Source: Bacteroidales bacterium (GTDB taxonomy: Bacteria > Bacteroidota > Bacteroidia > Bacteroidales > JAAYJT01). From it: DNA of 64,000 nt. The notes under the pieces were generated by a model. It had not been told where the DNA came from. It made no database searches and saw only the letters and a list, made by a program, of their open reading frames with translations. This document shows positions 6,482-15,235 of this stretch, piece by piece. Position numbers and translations under genes: made by a program. Each line of letters starts with the position of its first letter. Position 1 is the stretch's first letter. Location of the stretch: positions 1 through 64,000 of the forward strand of contig JACZJK010000035.1 in the NCBI GenBank assembly GCA_014860575.1, written 5' to 3'.

Positions 6482-8680
6482 ATGGTAAAAGCCAGCGAAA
6501 TTCCTTTGGAAATTGTTCTTGAAGAGCGTATTCGCGGTTCGAAGCTAATGGTTCATTTCAGATGGGTTTTTATTGCCCTGCTGGTTTTGCTGCTCGCCAT
6601 GCAGTATTTCACCGGTTACAAGTCCGAGTCGTTACATGCCATCCTGCTCATAGGTTTTTATGCGCTGTGTAATATTCTTATTGCTGCAGGGCTCAAGCGT
6701 AATTACGACCCCGCGTGGAGCCGTTATGGCGGGGCGGCGATTGATACAGGAATTATAGCGTTCCACCTTTTTTATCTTGCGAACTCCTTCGACCAGATTG
6801 CCGTAACTGCCGCAGCCACAACATTCCTTTACCCGGTGATGATCCTGCTTTACACCTTCCGGCTCGATCAGCGCTTACTTGTATTCATTACACTCTTCTC
6901 GATTTTTAGTTTCAACATCGTTTATTTTTACCATTATTTTGGCAATCCTGATGCCTTTCAGGTCAGCCTCTCGCTCTCACCATCCAGTCACATTTTTAAG
7001 TCCTCTTATCTACTGTTTATCGGGTTTCTGTGCATCTATCTTCAACATTCGCTCAAGCGCTTGATCATTAAACAAATGAACGAATCACGCCGAAACCTTG
7101 ATGCAGAAATTGAGCTCAGCCTCGCCCAGCAGAAAAATGCACATACGGAAGAACTCATCAGGCAGGAAAAAGAACTGAACAAACAACTCGCACGCGAAAT
7201 TTTTGAACGAAAGGAAGCAGAAACGGCATTGGCTCAAAGCCGGGAACAGCTGCACAGCATTATTTCAAACCAGCTAGGGGTCACCTATCGCTGCAACAAC
7301 GATGCAAACTGGAGTATGCAGTTCATCAGCCATCAGATTGAGAAAATTTCCGGTTATCCGGCAAGTGATATCATTGGCAATTCAAAGATGAGCTATATGG
7401 ATATCATCCATCCTGACGATCGCGAGGATGTTGTCAGGCAGGTTAACAATGGCATTTCAATGAAAATGCCATTTGAGGTTATCTATCGGATCACACATGC
7501 AAGTGGCAAAACGGTTTGGGTTCAGGAAAATGGTAGAGGTATTTTCGACAAAGACGAAAAACTGCTTTGGATTGACGGTGTGATCATTGACATCAATGAA
7601 AAAATGGAAACTGAAAAAGCTTATCATGAAAGCGAGATACGATTCCATGAACTGACTGATTTTCTCCCTCAAACCATTTACGAACTTGATCTTGCAGGCA
7701 ACATTGTTTTTGTGAACCGCGCCGGAGTTGAACTCTTTGGCGAAGGCGTTCGAAAACCCGATGGCAAAGTATCCGCATTACAATTTTTTATTCCTGAAGA
7801 TAAAGAAAGGATGGTCAGCAATCTGAGAGACAAGCTGCAAGGGAAAGGAAAACTTTTTAACGAATACACTGCTATTTGTGCTGATGGCAGGCATTGTCCG
7901 GTGATTATTTATAGCAGTCCGATCATACGCGATGGTAAGGTAACAGGCTTTCGTGGGATCATAGTAGAAATTAGCGAGCTCAAACGAGTGGAAGAAGACC
8001 TTCGCTATGCCAAGGAAGAACTCGAAACACTCAACATGAATCTTGAGAAGGCCGTTGACCAACGCACTGCCGAACTCACTGAAGCCAACACACAACTGTT
8101 GCGATTGCAAAAAGAGAACCTGCAATCGCAGTTTGATGTGCTCAAACAGCAGGTGAATCCCCACTTTTTGTTTAATAGTCTGAATGTGTTGATTTCATTG
8201 ATCAAACTCGAACCAAACCTTGCCGAAACCTTCACCGAGCGGCTGGCCAAGGTGTATCGTTATGTGCTTGAGAACCGTGATGAAAACCTGGTTCCGGTAA
8301 AAACGGAAATGGATTTTCTGCGGGCTTACGTTTTTTTAATTGATACGCGCTTCCAAGGCAAAGTGATCATCAAGATAGAATTTGATGAAGAAAAGGAAAA
8401 CCGCCTCATTCTTCCATTATCGCTGCAATTGTTGATTGAGAACGCCATCAAGCACAACGTTTTTTCGACCAAATCTCCGCTGACCATCCGTTTATTCATT
8501 GATGATAACGGTTACCTCAACGTTGTAAACAACCTGCAGGTTCGCGAAAAACATATTGCCAGCACCGGTATTGGGTTGAATAATATTTCCAGCCGTTATT
8601 CGCTCATTTGCGACAAAGCACCGGTATTTGAGCAATCACAACACGAATTTATTGCAAAGATTCCTTTGCTGCATGCTTAG
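6482..8680 (+). CDS. LytS-type sensor histidine kinase with two PAS domains
   Basis: 732 residues. Hydrophobic membrane segments occupy about residues 25-200, then a long charged coiled coil (about 200-255), a first PAS/PAC domain (about 255-375, with FISHQIEKISGYPASDIIG and HPDDREDV), a second PAS (about 380-505), another helical linker and a LytS His_kinase core with NPHFLFNSLNVLISLI, His561, and the ATPase N-box IENAIKHN. The core is very similar to the kinase at 2193, including the LQKENLQSQF linker. No regulator gene follows; the LytTR protein at 4204 is the nearest candidate partner. Signals sensed are unknown. Confidence 0.92.
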   Translation: MVKASEIPLEIVLEERIRGSKLMVHFRWVFIALLVLLLAMQYFTGYKSESLHAILLIGFYALCNILIAAGLKRNYDPAWSRYGGAAIDTGIIAFHLFYLANSFDQIAVTAAATTFLYPVMILLYTFRLDQRLLVFITLFSIFSFNIVYFYHYFGNPDAFQVSLSLSPSSHIFKSSYLLFIGFLCIYLQHSLKRLIIKQMNESRRNLDAEIELSLAQQKNAHTEELIRQEKELNKQLAREIFERKEAETALAQSREQLHSIISNQLGVTYRCNNDANWSMQFISHQIEKISGYPASDIIGNSKMSYMDIIHPDDREDVVRQVNNGISMKMPFEVIYRITHASGKTVWVQENGRGIFDKDEKLLWIDGVIIDINEKMETEKAYHESEIRFHELTDFLPQTIYELDLAGNIVFVNRAGVELFGEGVRKPDGKVSALQFFIPEDKERMVSNLRDKLQGKGKLFNEYTAICADGRHCPVIIYSSPIIRDGKVTGFRGIIVEISELKRVEEDLRYAKEELETLNMNLEKAVDQRTAELTEANTQLLRLQKENLQSQFDVLKQQVNPHFLFNSLNVLISLIKLEPNLAETFTERLAKVYRYVLENRDENLVPVKTEMDFLRAYVFLIDTRFQGKVIIKIEFDEEKENRLILPLSLQLLIENAIKHNVFSTKSPLTIRLFIDDNGYLNVVNNLQVREKHIASTGIGLNNISSRYSLICDKAPVFEQSQHEFIAKIPLLHA

Positions 8681-8786
8681 CAAGCCAATAGCCAGATTTT
8701 TGTAAGTTCAATACTTCTAATGACGGGAGTTTGAAACAGCAAGATTATTAAATAATTACTGCTGCAGATTTTTTTTCTTCAAATTG

Positions 8787-8816
8787 TTGCAAACGTATAT
8801 TTTTAAATTACTTTTG
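8787..8816 (+). promoter_or_regulatory. Promoter of the SPFH-Arc-GPP34 operon
   Basis: TTG at 8787-8789, 19-bp spacer, TACTTTTG at 8809-8816: a full match to the Bacteroidota housekeeping promoter. The start point would fall inside the tandem palindrome at 8818-8834. Confidence 0.7.
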
Positions 8817-8817
8817 C

Positions 8818-8835
8818 GATATCAAAATGATATCA
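8818..8835. promoter_or_regulatory. Tandem palindromic operator candidate
   Basis: GATATC occurs twice (8818-8823 and 8829-8834) with 11-bp spacing, the second within the palindrome TGATATCA. Two palindromic sites about one helical turn apart, just after the -7 box, are what a ribbon-helix-helix repressor binds as a tetramer, and such a protein is encoded in the same operon at 9713. Confidence 0.55.
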
Positions 8836-8848
8836 AAATAATACAGTT

Positions 8849-9703
8849 ATGGAAAAAGAAAAAAACTCATCGTCTGTGTTGGGATTCCTTGGAGTGGTTG
8901 TTTCACTTATTCTGCTCATCGGCCCGGTTTGGCTTGCTTTTGCAACCATGAATTTCTGGTGGTTGTTACTGCTTATCCCTGACCTTTTTAGTTGGATTGG
9001 CCTGCAAATCGTCAATCCGAATGAATCATGCGTACTTGTATTATTCGGTAAGTACAGCGGGACTTTAAAGAAAAACGGTTTTTACTGGATCAACCCATTT
9101 TATAACCGTAAAAAAATCTCGCTACGGGCCCGAAATCTTAACAGTGATCCCATTAAGGTAAACGACAAAATTGGTAATCCTATCATGATTGGCATCGTGC
9201 TGGTTTGGAGGGTTGAAAACACTTTTAAAGCTGCCTTCGAAGTAGATGATTATATCCGTTTCGTGGATATACAGAGCGAAGCCGCAATCCGGAAACTGGC
9301 AGGAGCATATCCTTACGATAATTTTGATGATGAACAAGCTGAAATTTCTTTGCGCGCCGGAGGTGAAGAGGTAAACCAGCAATTGGAGGATGAATTGCGA
9401 GAACGCCTTGAAATTGCAGGCATCCATGTAATGGAAGCGCGTATTGCGTATTTGGCTTATGCTTCGGAAATTGCAAGTGCAATGCTACGCCGCCAGCAGG
9501 CTTCAGCCATTGTTGCCGCCCGACAGAAAATCGTTGAAGGCGCTGTGAGTATGGTTGAAATGGCCCTTGAGCAACTTTCACGAAAGCAGATTATTGAACT
9601 TGACGAAGATAAAAAGGCTGCCATGGTAAGTAACCTTATGGTGGTGTTGTGTTCAGATAAAGATGCCAGTCCGGTTATAAACACCGGGACCTTGCACCAA
9701 TAG
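8849..9703 (+). CDS. SPFH/band 7 domain membrane protein
   Basis: 284 residues. Two hydrophobic segments near the N-terminus (about 12-32 and 35-53) lead into an SPFH/band 7 (prohibitin-like) domain: GLQIVNPNESCVLVLFGKY, GFYWINPFY, then VNDKIGNPIMIGIVLVWRV and a long helical part with EARIAYLAYASEIASAMLRR. Proteins of this family form oligomeric scaffolds in membrane microdomains. It is first in an operon with an Arc-like regulator (9 bp downstream) and a GPP34-family protein, preceded by a consensus promoter and a tandem palindrome. The biological role of this bacterial type is not known to me. Confidence 0.9.
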   Translation: MEKEKNSSSVLGFLGVVVSLILLIGPVWLAFATMNFWWLLLLIPDLFSWIGLQIVNPNESCVLVLFGKYSGTLKKNGFYWINPFYNRKKISLRARNLNSDPIKVNDKIGNPIMIGIVLVWRVENTFKAAFEVDDYIRFVDIQSEAAIRKLAGAYPYDNFDDEQAEISLRAGGEEVNQQLEDELRERLEIAGIHVMEARIAYLAYASEIASAMLRRQQASAIVAARQKIVEGAVSMVEMALEQLSRKQIIELDEDKKAAMVSNLMVVLCSDKDASPVINTGTLHQ

Positions 9704-9712
9704 GAGATTTGA

Positions 9713-9910
9713 ATGACAAAAAAGAAAGCATTTGTTTTAAGACTTAACCAGAAAACCATGGAAAAGCTTGAGAAATGGGCTGCCGATGAGTTCCGTAGCA
9801 CCAACGGACAGATCGAGTGGATACTGCATCGCGCGCTAAAGGAAGCAGGCCGTCTCAAAGGCCCTGCACCAGGCGAATCGGATGAAACAGATGATAATGC
9901 TGCATCGTGA
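9713..9910 (+). CDS. Arc-family ribbon-helix-helix DNA-binding protein
   Basis: 65 residues. The pattern KKAFVLRLNQKTMEKLEKWA followed by ADEFRSTNGQIEWILHRAL is a ribbon-helix-helix: a short beta strand (FVLRL) that would insert in the major groove, then two helices. Such proteins bind DNA as dimers of dimers. The gene lies between the SPFH and GPP34 genes, and the operon has a GATATC tandem palindrome directly after its promoter, so autorepression is the simplest model. The stop codon shares a base with the next ATG (TGATG), which points to translational coupling. Confidence 0.85.
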   Translation: MTKKKAFVLRLNQKTMEKLEKWAADEFRSTNGQIEWILHRALKEAGRLKGPAPGESDETDDNAAS

Positions 9911-10566
9911 TGGAAAATCTTAAGATCAAGGACCTTCTCATTTTATTATGCATCCATCCCGAAAAGGGATGGGTAAGAAAAAACAGCGTGATAGAATATG
10001 CGTTGATTGCTGCTGCGATGTTTGACATGGTTTTGCTGGGGAAATTAAATATTGTCACCGGCAGAATTGAAGCAACGCCTCATGAAACCGGCGACCCTGT
10101 GCTTGATGATTTGCTTTCGAAACTATCCGGTTTAAATGGAAAGAAATTTTCATGGCTGATGAATGGGCTTAGTACAAAGGCTGGGAAAATTTACCGTAAT
10201 CAACTCAATTATCTCGAAAATACACGTCAAATAAGCAGTTGGCCTGTTGAATGGCTTGGCATTACATGGGGCAAACGTTATCGTGTGAACCGTTCCGATA
10301 GACTAAAGCCTATATTAACCATCATGGACAGGGTGTTGATTTATGGCCGTAAACCTGATCTGAAAATGAGGCTTCTTATTGAATTGCTCGGTTCGCTTAA
10401 TGTCCTGGGACAGTTTTTTCCTGATGGTGAACTTAGAAAAAGAGCTAAACAACGGTTCAGGCAGATTTCAAAATTACCGTATGAAGACCACAAAGACACA
10501 TTCAAAGCCATAGGGAAAGAGTTGCAACAAACGCTACAAATGAAAAAAGCATCATCAGGCACGTAA
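9910..10566 (+). CDS. GPP34 (GOLPH3-like) family protein
   Basis: 218 residues from the ATG at 9910, which overlaps the Arc stop by one base; a GTG one codon earlier is the alternative start. The N-terminal half carries the family pattern: LLILLCIHPEKGWV, YALIAAAMFDMVLLGKLNI and a TGDPVLDDLL turn. Eukaryotic GOLPH3 binds phosphatidylinositol 4-phosphate on Golgi membranes; bacterial members are mostly uncharacterised and assumed to be peripheral membrane proteins. Pairing with an SPFH membrane scaffold in one operon supports a membrane-associated role. Residues for lipid binding cannot be verified by eye. Confidence 0.75.
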   Translation: MENLKIKDLLILLCIHPEKGWVRKNSVIEYALIAAAMFDMVLLGKLNIVTGRIEATPHETGDPVLDDLLSKLSGLNGKKFSWLMNGLSTKAGKIYRNQLNYLENTRQISSWPVEWLGITWGKRYRVNRSDRLKPILTIMDRVLIYGRKPDLKMRLLIELLGSLNVLGQFFPDGELRKRAKQRFRQISKLPYEDHKDTFKAIGKELQQTLQMKKASSGT

Positions 10567-10685
10567 TCATAATTTAACCGGGAGAAATTAACCTCACTTG
10601 CATAGCGATGATTTTGTAAGGGAAATCATTCGTATGTCAGAAACGGGATTTCAACAGGCTTTTTCCGTCATATATTGTAGTTGTG

Positions 10686-10717
10686 TTGAGCTGTTTCCCT
10701 CCAGCTCAATATTTTTG
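10686..10717 (+). promoter_or_regulatory. SDR gene promoter with built-in inverted repeat
   Basis: TTG at 10686-10688, 21-bp spacer, TATTTTTG at 10710-10717. A perfect 8-bp inverted repeat, TTGAGCTG (10686-10693) and CAGCTCAA (10702-10709), covers the -33 element and the whole spacer, so a dimeric regulator bound there would block RNA polymerase. Confidence 0.6.
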
Positions 10718-10742
10718 TTGACAAGAAATAACATGAATAAGC

Positions 10743-11705
10743 ATGAGTAAAACTATAATTATTACAGGGTCAAATTCAGGAATAGGAAAAGCAGCTGCAA
10801 TAAGATTTGCGCAACAGGGTCATACAGTGGTGATGGCTTGTCGTAACCTTGCTACGTCAGCGAAAACACGGGAAAGTATTATCGCGGCAAGCGGGAACAA
10901 TAAAGTTGATCTGATGCAGCTGGATGTTTCCTCGTTTGAATCAATCCGGGATTTTTGCGAAGAATTCAAAAGTAAATACAGCAAACTGGATATTCTGATC
11001 AATAATGCCGGATACTTCAACTATGGTGAAAAGCACTATCAGCATAGTCAGGAAAACATTGAAATGTCTTTTGCCACCAATGCTTTCGGGCCGTTTTTAC
11101 TTACAAAACTTTTAAGGCCGCTGCTGGCAAAATCTGAAAATCCCAGGGTTCTGAACGCAAGCACTACAAACATCAAATACTTTTTCGACCCCAAACGTAG
11201 CATTGATTGGGATAATCTGCGTGGAGAACATAAAAACGAAAGAAAGTACAACGCTTACAAAATGTACGGCGATTCCAAAATGGCTTTTTTGATGCTCTCA
11301 TTTAAGCAGGCTGAAGAGTATGAGCCCGATGGAATAAATCTTAACTCTGTACTTATTCCGGCCATAAAGATCAGCAACGAAAAGCTTCGTGGATTTAAGA
11401 CATTTTATTGGCGAACCATGGCCCGTTTAATGAACCTCACTGCCCGGCCACAAAAGGATATGGCAGAATGTTACTACGAGATTTGCACTTCTGAAAAGTT
11501 CAGCAATCTGACAGGCAAACTACTCAATATTCAAACTGAAATCATGGGAAAGCCCGATCTTGAAATGAAATGGACTGGTAAGACCACTATCCAACAGCTT
11601 CGGCACATGACAATGGTTCCCCGCTACGCTGTTTTACCAGAAAATAAGGAAAAGATCTGGGATCTAGGAATTAAGCTAATCCAGGAAACCAACCCCATAA
11701 ATTAA
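10743..11705 (+). CDS. Short-chain dehydrogenase/reductase (SDR family)
   Basis: 320 residues. NAD(P)-binding Rossmann motif TGSNSGIGKAAA at residues 8-19, structural NNAG (INNAGYFNYG), and the catalytic YxxxK as YGDSK near residue 180, with a Ser/Thr-rich NASTTN before it. It is longer than a minimal SDR (about 250), in the range of retinol-dehydrogenase-like SDRs. It should be a soluble NAD(P)-dependent oxidoreductase; the substrate cannot be told from sequence. It stands alone between intergenic gaps with its own promoter that overlaps an inverted repeat, so it is probably regulated separately. Confidence 0.88.
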   Translation: MSKTIIITGSNSGIGKAAAIRFAQQGHTVVMACRNLATSAKTRESIIAASGNNKVDLMQLDVSSFESIRDFCEEFKSKYSKLDILINNAGYFNYGEKHYQHSQENIEMSFATNAFGPFLLTKLLRPLLAKSENPRVLNASTTNIKYFFDPKRSIDWDNLRGEHKNERKYNAYKMYGDSKMAFLMLSFKQAEEYEPDGINLNSVLIPAIKISNEKLRGFKTFYWRTMARLMNLTARPQKDMAECYYEICTSEKFSNLTGKLLNIQTEIMGKPDLEMKWTGKTTIQQLRHMTMVPRYAVLPENKEKIWDLGIKLIQETNPIN

Positions 11706-12056
11706 ATCCTTTCTTCCGTCCTGCATCCTGGCCCAGTTCAGAGTCTAAAATTCAATGCTCAAAATCCAATGATCAAAGAACAAATAATTAGCAATTACTG
11801 AATTATCCAATTAACCAATTGACCAATTAACTAAACACAACTCCATCACTCCATTACTCCATTACTCCAATTACATTAATCTATTAACTAATCACAACTT
11901 CATCACTCCCAAGCCAACTGCCACTGCCTCCTGCCTCCTATTTCCCCTGCCTTCCTGTCAGCCAATTTTACTATTTTTGCAGCCACAAATGGGATTTCTC
12001 CTGTTGGCATTATTTCTGATAGCCACCCATGTCATAAAATATTAAATAACCACAAG
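11706..12056. repeat. Low-complexity repeats in the SDR-trxB gap
   Basis: No gene. About 11760-11950 consists of short repeated words: AATTAACCAATTGACCAATTAAC and CCATTACT with an 8-bp period (near 11841-11870), followed by a variant CATCACTCC near 11900. The same CCATTACT words occur before deoD (54075-54100). The right end has a TATTTTTG box at 11972-11979 before trxB. Confidence 0.65.
11972..11979 (+). promoter_or_regulatory. Candidate -7 box (TATTTTTG) for trxB
   Basis: TATTTTTG fits TAnnTTTG, 78 bp before the ATG. The -33 position lacks a clear TTG. Confidence 0.45.
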
Positions 12057-12998
12057 ATGCAAAACCAGACTGAACAAGTAAAATGCCTGATCATTGGTTC
12101 AGGCCCGGCCGGTTACACGGCTGCCATTTATGCTGCACGTGCCGAACTTAAACCTGTCATGTACCAGGGCTTGCAACCCGGCGGACAATTAACCATTACT
12201 ACCGAAGTTGAAAATTATCCCGGGTATCCCGATGGAAAAACCGGCCCTGAAATGATGGAAGACTTCAAGAAACAAGCTGAACGTTTTGGCACTGATACCC
12301 GCTGGGGCATCATCACCGAAGTGGATTTGTCAAAACGCCCCTTCATTGCCAAAGCAGACGACGGTAAAATTATTGAAGCCGAAACCATTATTATAGCAAC
12401 CGGTGCAACAGCCCGCTGGTTAGGAATTGAATCAGAAAAGAAATACAATGGCTTTGGTGTTTCGGCATGTGCTACCTGCGACGGGTATTTTTTCCGTGGC
12501 CAGGTGGTTGCCGTTGTTGGTGGAGGTGATACAGCCGCAGAAGAAGCCACTTACCTTGCAAAACTTTGTAAGAAAGTCTACCTTATCCATCGCCGCGATG
12601 AATTAAGAGCATCGAAAGCTATGCAGGAAAGGGTTTTTAAGACAGCCAACATTGAACCTGTTTGGAACCATCATGTAAAAGAAGTGTTGGGCGATGGCAA
12701 GGTTGTGACGGGTGTATTGCTTGAGAACTCTCAGGATGGATCGCACAAACAACTTGAAATTGACGGTTTGTTCATTGCCATTGGTCATACCCCTAATTCT
12801 GCCATTTTCCAGGGCCAGCTCGAAATGGATGTGAATGGCTACCTGAAAACCATTCCCGGAACTACCTCCACAAAGATTCCCGGTGTTTTTGCTGCCGGAG
12901 ATGTGCAGGATCATATTTACCGCCAGGCTGTGACTGCTGCCGGAACCGGATGCATGGCTGCAATTGAAGCGGAAAGGTTCATTTCAGCACAGGAGTAA
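12057..12998 (+). CDS. trxB: Thioredoxin-disulfide reductase
   Basis: 313 residues, the usual length. FAD-binding GSGPAG at 14-19, redox-active CATC with Cys138 and Cys141 followed by DG, NADPH-binding GGGDTA at 155-160, and the C-terminal FAD motif GVFAAGDVQD. It transfers electrons from NADPH through FAD to thioredoxin in the cytoplasm, supporting disulfide reduction. The gene is single, with a bidirectional hairpin after it that it shares with the convergent helicase. Confidence 0.96.
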   Translation: MQNQTEQVKCLIIGSGPAGYTAAIYAARAELKPVMYQGLQPGGQLTITTEVENYPGYPDGKTGPEMMEDFKKQAERFGTDTRWGIITEVDLSKRPFIAKADDGKIIEAETIIIATGATARWLGIESEKKYNGFGVSACATCDGYFFRGQVVAVVGGGDTAAEEATYLAKLCKKVYLIHRRDELRASKAMQERVFKTANIEPVWNHHVKEVLGDGKVVTGVLLENSQDGSHKQLEIDGLFIAIGHTPNSAIFQGQLEMDVNGYLKTIPGTTSTKIPGVFAAGDVQDHIYRQAVTAAGTGCMAAIEAERFISAQE

Positions 12999-13008
12999 AA
13001 AAAAGAAT

Positions 13009-13053
13009 AAGGGACGCCATCCCCTTTTTTGGTCGGGGTTTGCGTCCCTTTAA
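13009..13053. terminator. Bidirectional terminator between trxB and helicase
   Basis: AAGGGACGC (13009-13017) pairs with GCGTCCCTT (13042-13050), with an inner CCCC/GGGG pair. A-rich sequence to the left and TTTAATC to the right let it end both convergent genes. Confidence 0.75.
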
Positions 13054-13069
13054 TCTATCAGATATTAAC

Positions 13070-14821
13070 TTATCTCCGTTTGAATTTCGACTTCTTGTCT
13101 TTACCCGCTGATCTTTTTCCCCTTGACTCAGAGAAAAACTCTTTTCTCTGAAATTTATCACCCGAGAAATCGTCCCTGTTTCCACCGAACGATGGCTTTT
13201 TTCTTTTTGTTTGAGGTGCGGCGCCATCCCTGTCGCTGGCAAGTTCAATCCTCACCCGCATCGGGTTCTGACTTTCATTGGCGAATGAGCGCTTGAGAAG
13301 TTCTACGGAATTGCTGTCAACATCCACAAATGAAAAAGCATGCATGATGTCAATGCGGCCTATCCTCACATCACGCGAACGGGTTACCTCGTTGATCAGG
13401 CCGATGATCTGCTGTGCTGCCATTTTATCTTTACGACCCACACTAAAAAACATGCGCTGAAAACGTGATACTTCACCACGCGAATCCCGGCTTTCTTCAA
13501 CATTCAAATCACGAGCATCGCGGTAATAATCAAGGAAGCGGTTGAATTCCAGTGAAACAAATCTTTTGATGATCTCTTCGCGATCCATCCACTCGAGCTT
13601 GCGATAGATAACAGGTAAGAAAGATTCAATTTCTTCGCGATTCACCTCCACGTTTTCCATATTGTCAATATGATGGAAAAGTTGTTTCTCGCAAACCTGC
13701 ACGCCGGTTGGAATCTTGGCTTTGGCAAATTCACGGCCAACCTTTTTCTCAATCATCTTGATCTTGAATTTCTCTTTCATGTGGATGATTGAGACGCAGA
13801 TGCCGGTTTTATCGGCCCTTCCTGTTCTGCCGCTCCTGTGAATATAGGTATCGGCTTCATCGGGCAGGTTATAGTTGATCACATGGGTAAGATCATTTAC
13901 ATCCAGGCCACGGGCTGCAACATCGGTGGCAACCATCATTTGCAGGGTCCGATTACGGAAGCGTTTCATTACATGGTCGCGTTGCGCCTGGCTCAGATCA
14001 CCATGAAGCGAATCGGCATTGTAACCGTCGCGTATGAGTGAGTCGGCTATTTCCTGGGTCTCAGCACGGGTCCGGCAAAAAATGAGCGCATACATGCGGG
14101 GGTTGAAATCGGCAATGCGTTTCAACGCCTGGTAGCGATCTTTGGCCTGAACCATGTAATACATGTGTTTTACATTGCTGGTTCCTGAATTACGCTGTCC
14201 CACAGTTTTAATAACCGGCTTCTGCATGTATTTGGTCAGGATGCGTTCCACTTCTTCGGGCATTGTAGCCGAAAAAAGCAGTGTATGCTTATCTTTCGGT
14301 GTGGACTCAAGGATGGTATCTACTTCTTCCTGGAAACCCATATCGAGCATTTCATCGGCTTCGTCGAGCACTACCCAGGAAACCTTACTGAAATCCACTT
14401 TTTTACGACGGATCATATCGTTGAGCCTGCCCGGGGTAGCTACAATGATTTGAGGTTTTGCCGCCAACTGTTTAAGTTGCACATCAAAACTGGCGCCTCC
14501 GTATATCGGGACAATGTTCACACCTGGCATAAATGCTGCAAAGCTTTGCAGGTCACGGGTAATTTGCATGCAAAGCTCACGGGTGGGGCAAAGGATTAGG
14601 GCTTGCGTATGGCGCAGGCTCAAATCCAGATATTGCAGCAAGGGTAAACCGAATGCGGCAGTTTTGCCTGTTCCGGTTTGTGCAAGACCGACAACGTCGC
14701 GGGCTTGGGTCAGTAAAAATGGGATTACGGCTGCCTGTACAGGCATGGGTTCTTTGAACCCGAGGGCTTCAACCGCTTTTATAAGGTCCGGTTTCAACCC
14801 AAGTTCTTGAAAATTAAGCAT
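13070..14821 (-). CDS. DEAD-box ATP-dependent RNA helicase (DeaD/CsdA-like)
   Basis: 583 residues from the ATG at 14821. Motif I AQTGTGKT at 47-54, PTREL, TPGR, DEAD at 153-156, SAT at 184-186, and the second RecA domain with ARGLDV and HRSGRTGRA. The C-terminal part (about 450-530, FFSVGRKDKMAAQQIIGLIN) is a DbpA-type RNA-binding domain, followed by a basic Arg/Lys-rich tail. Such helicases help ribosome assembly and mRNA turnover, often in the cold. A longer frame from TTG 14848 exists, but that codon lies inside the -7 box TACCTTTG, so the inner ATG is the likely start. Confidence 0.93.
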   Translation of the reverse strand: MLNFQELGLKPDLIKAVEALGFKEPMPVQAAVIPFLLTQARDVVGLAQTGTGKTAAFGLPLLQYLDLSLRHTQALILCPTRELCMQITRDLQSFAAFMPGVNIVPIYGGASFDVQLKQLAAKPQIIVATPGRLNDMIRRKKVDFSKVSWVVLDEADEMLDMGFQEEVDTILESTPKDKHTLLFSATMPEEVERILTKYMQKPVIKTVGQRNSGTSNVKHMYYMVQAKDRYQALKRIADFNPRMYALIFCRTRAETQEIADSLIRDGYNADSLHGDLSQAQRDHVMKRFRNRTLQMMVATDVAARGLDVNDLTHVINYNLPDEADTYIHRSGRTGRADKTGICVSIIHMKEKFKIKMIEKKVGREFAKAKIPTGVQVCEKQLFHHIDNMENVEVNREEIESFLPVIYRKLEWMDREEIIKRFVSLEFNRFLDYYRDARDLNVEESRDSRGEVSRFQRMFFSVGRKDKMAAQQIIGLINEVTRSRDVRIGRIDIMHAFSFVDVDSNSVELLKRSFANESQNPMRVRIELASDRDGAAPQTKRKKPSFGGNRDDFSGDKFQRKEFFSESRGKRSAGKDKKSKFKRR

Positions 14822-14845
14822 AAAAGTATTTAGGAAATTTGCCTG

Positions 14846-14853
14846 CAAAGGTA
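14846..14853 (-). promoter_or_regulatory. Candidate -7 box (TACCTTTG) for the helicase
   Basis: On the minus strand TACCTTTG matches TAnnTTTG, 25 bp before the chosen ATG. TTG lies 15 bp upstream of it, shorter than the usual spacer. The box decides the start codon of the helicase gene. Confidence 0.5.
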
Positions 14854-15044
14854 GTCTTAATTGTTAATCAAATAACATGACAACGCTAATTATTGAATTG
14901 AGTGTTTATCGTCTGTGTTGTCAATTAGAATGATCTTCACCTAAAAGAATGCAAAAGAATTGTTCTTAAGTGTTTGGCTCTATTTCAGCTAAACAACCTA
15001 TCTGTTAATCTTTTGTTAATTTACGATTTAGACAGCTTAAATGC

Positions 15045-15075
15045 TTGACATGGCTTCTTAGATGTTGTAGCTTTG
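15045..15075 (+). promoter_or_regulatory. Promoter candidate for the injection-system operon
   Basis: TTG at 15045-15047, 20-bp spacer, TAGCTTTG at 15068-15075, a full match to the Bacteroidota consensus. It would give a leader of about 150 bases before the first gene at 15236. No other promoter of equal quality was noticed within the cluster. The rest of the 14822-15235 gap holds nothing else I can name. Confidence 0.6.
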
Positions 15076-15235
15076 ATCCTGCATTAAGCCGGCCTGAGTA
15101 ACCCAAACAAACTCATTCCACTACACCCCATTTAGCTTCGGCTCCACGAGATTCAAATTGTTTATTTATCAGGCTATTTTGACTGGACTTTGTTGAGATA
15201 CGATTAAGTTCGTGAGTGTAAATAATTAGAAAAGA

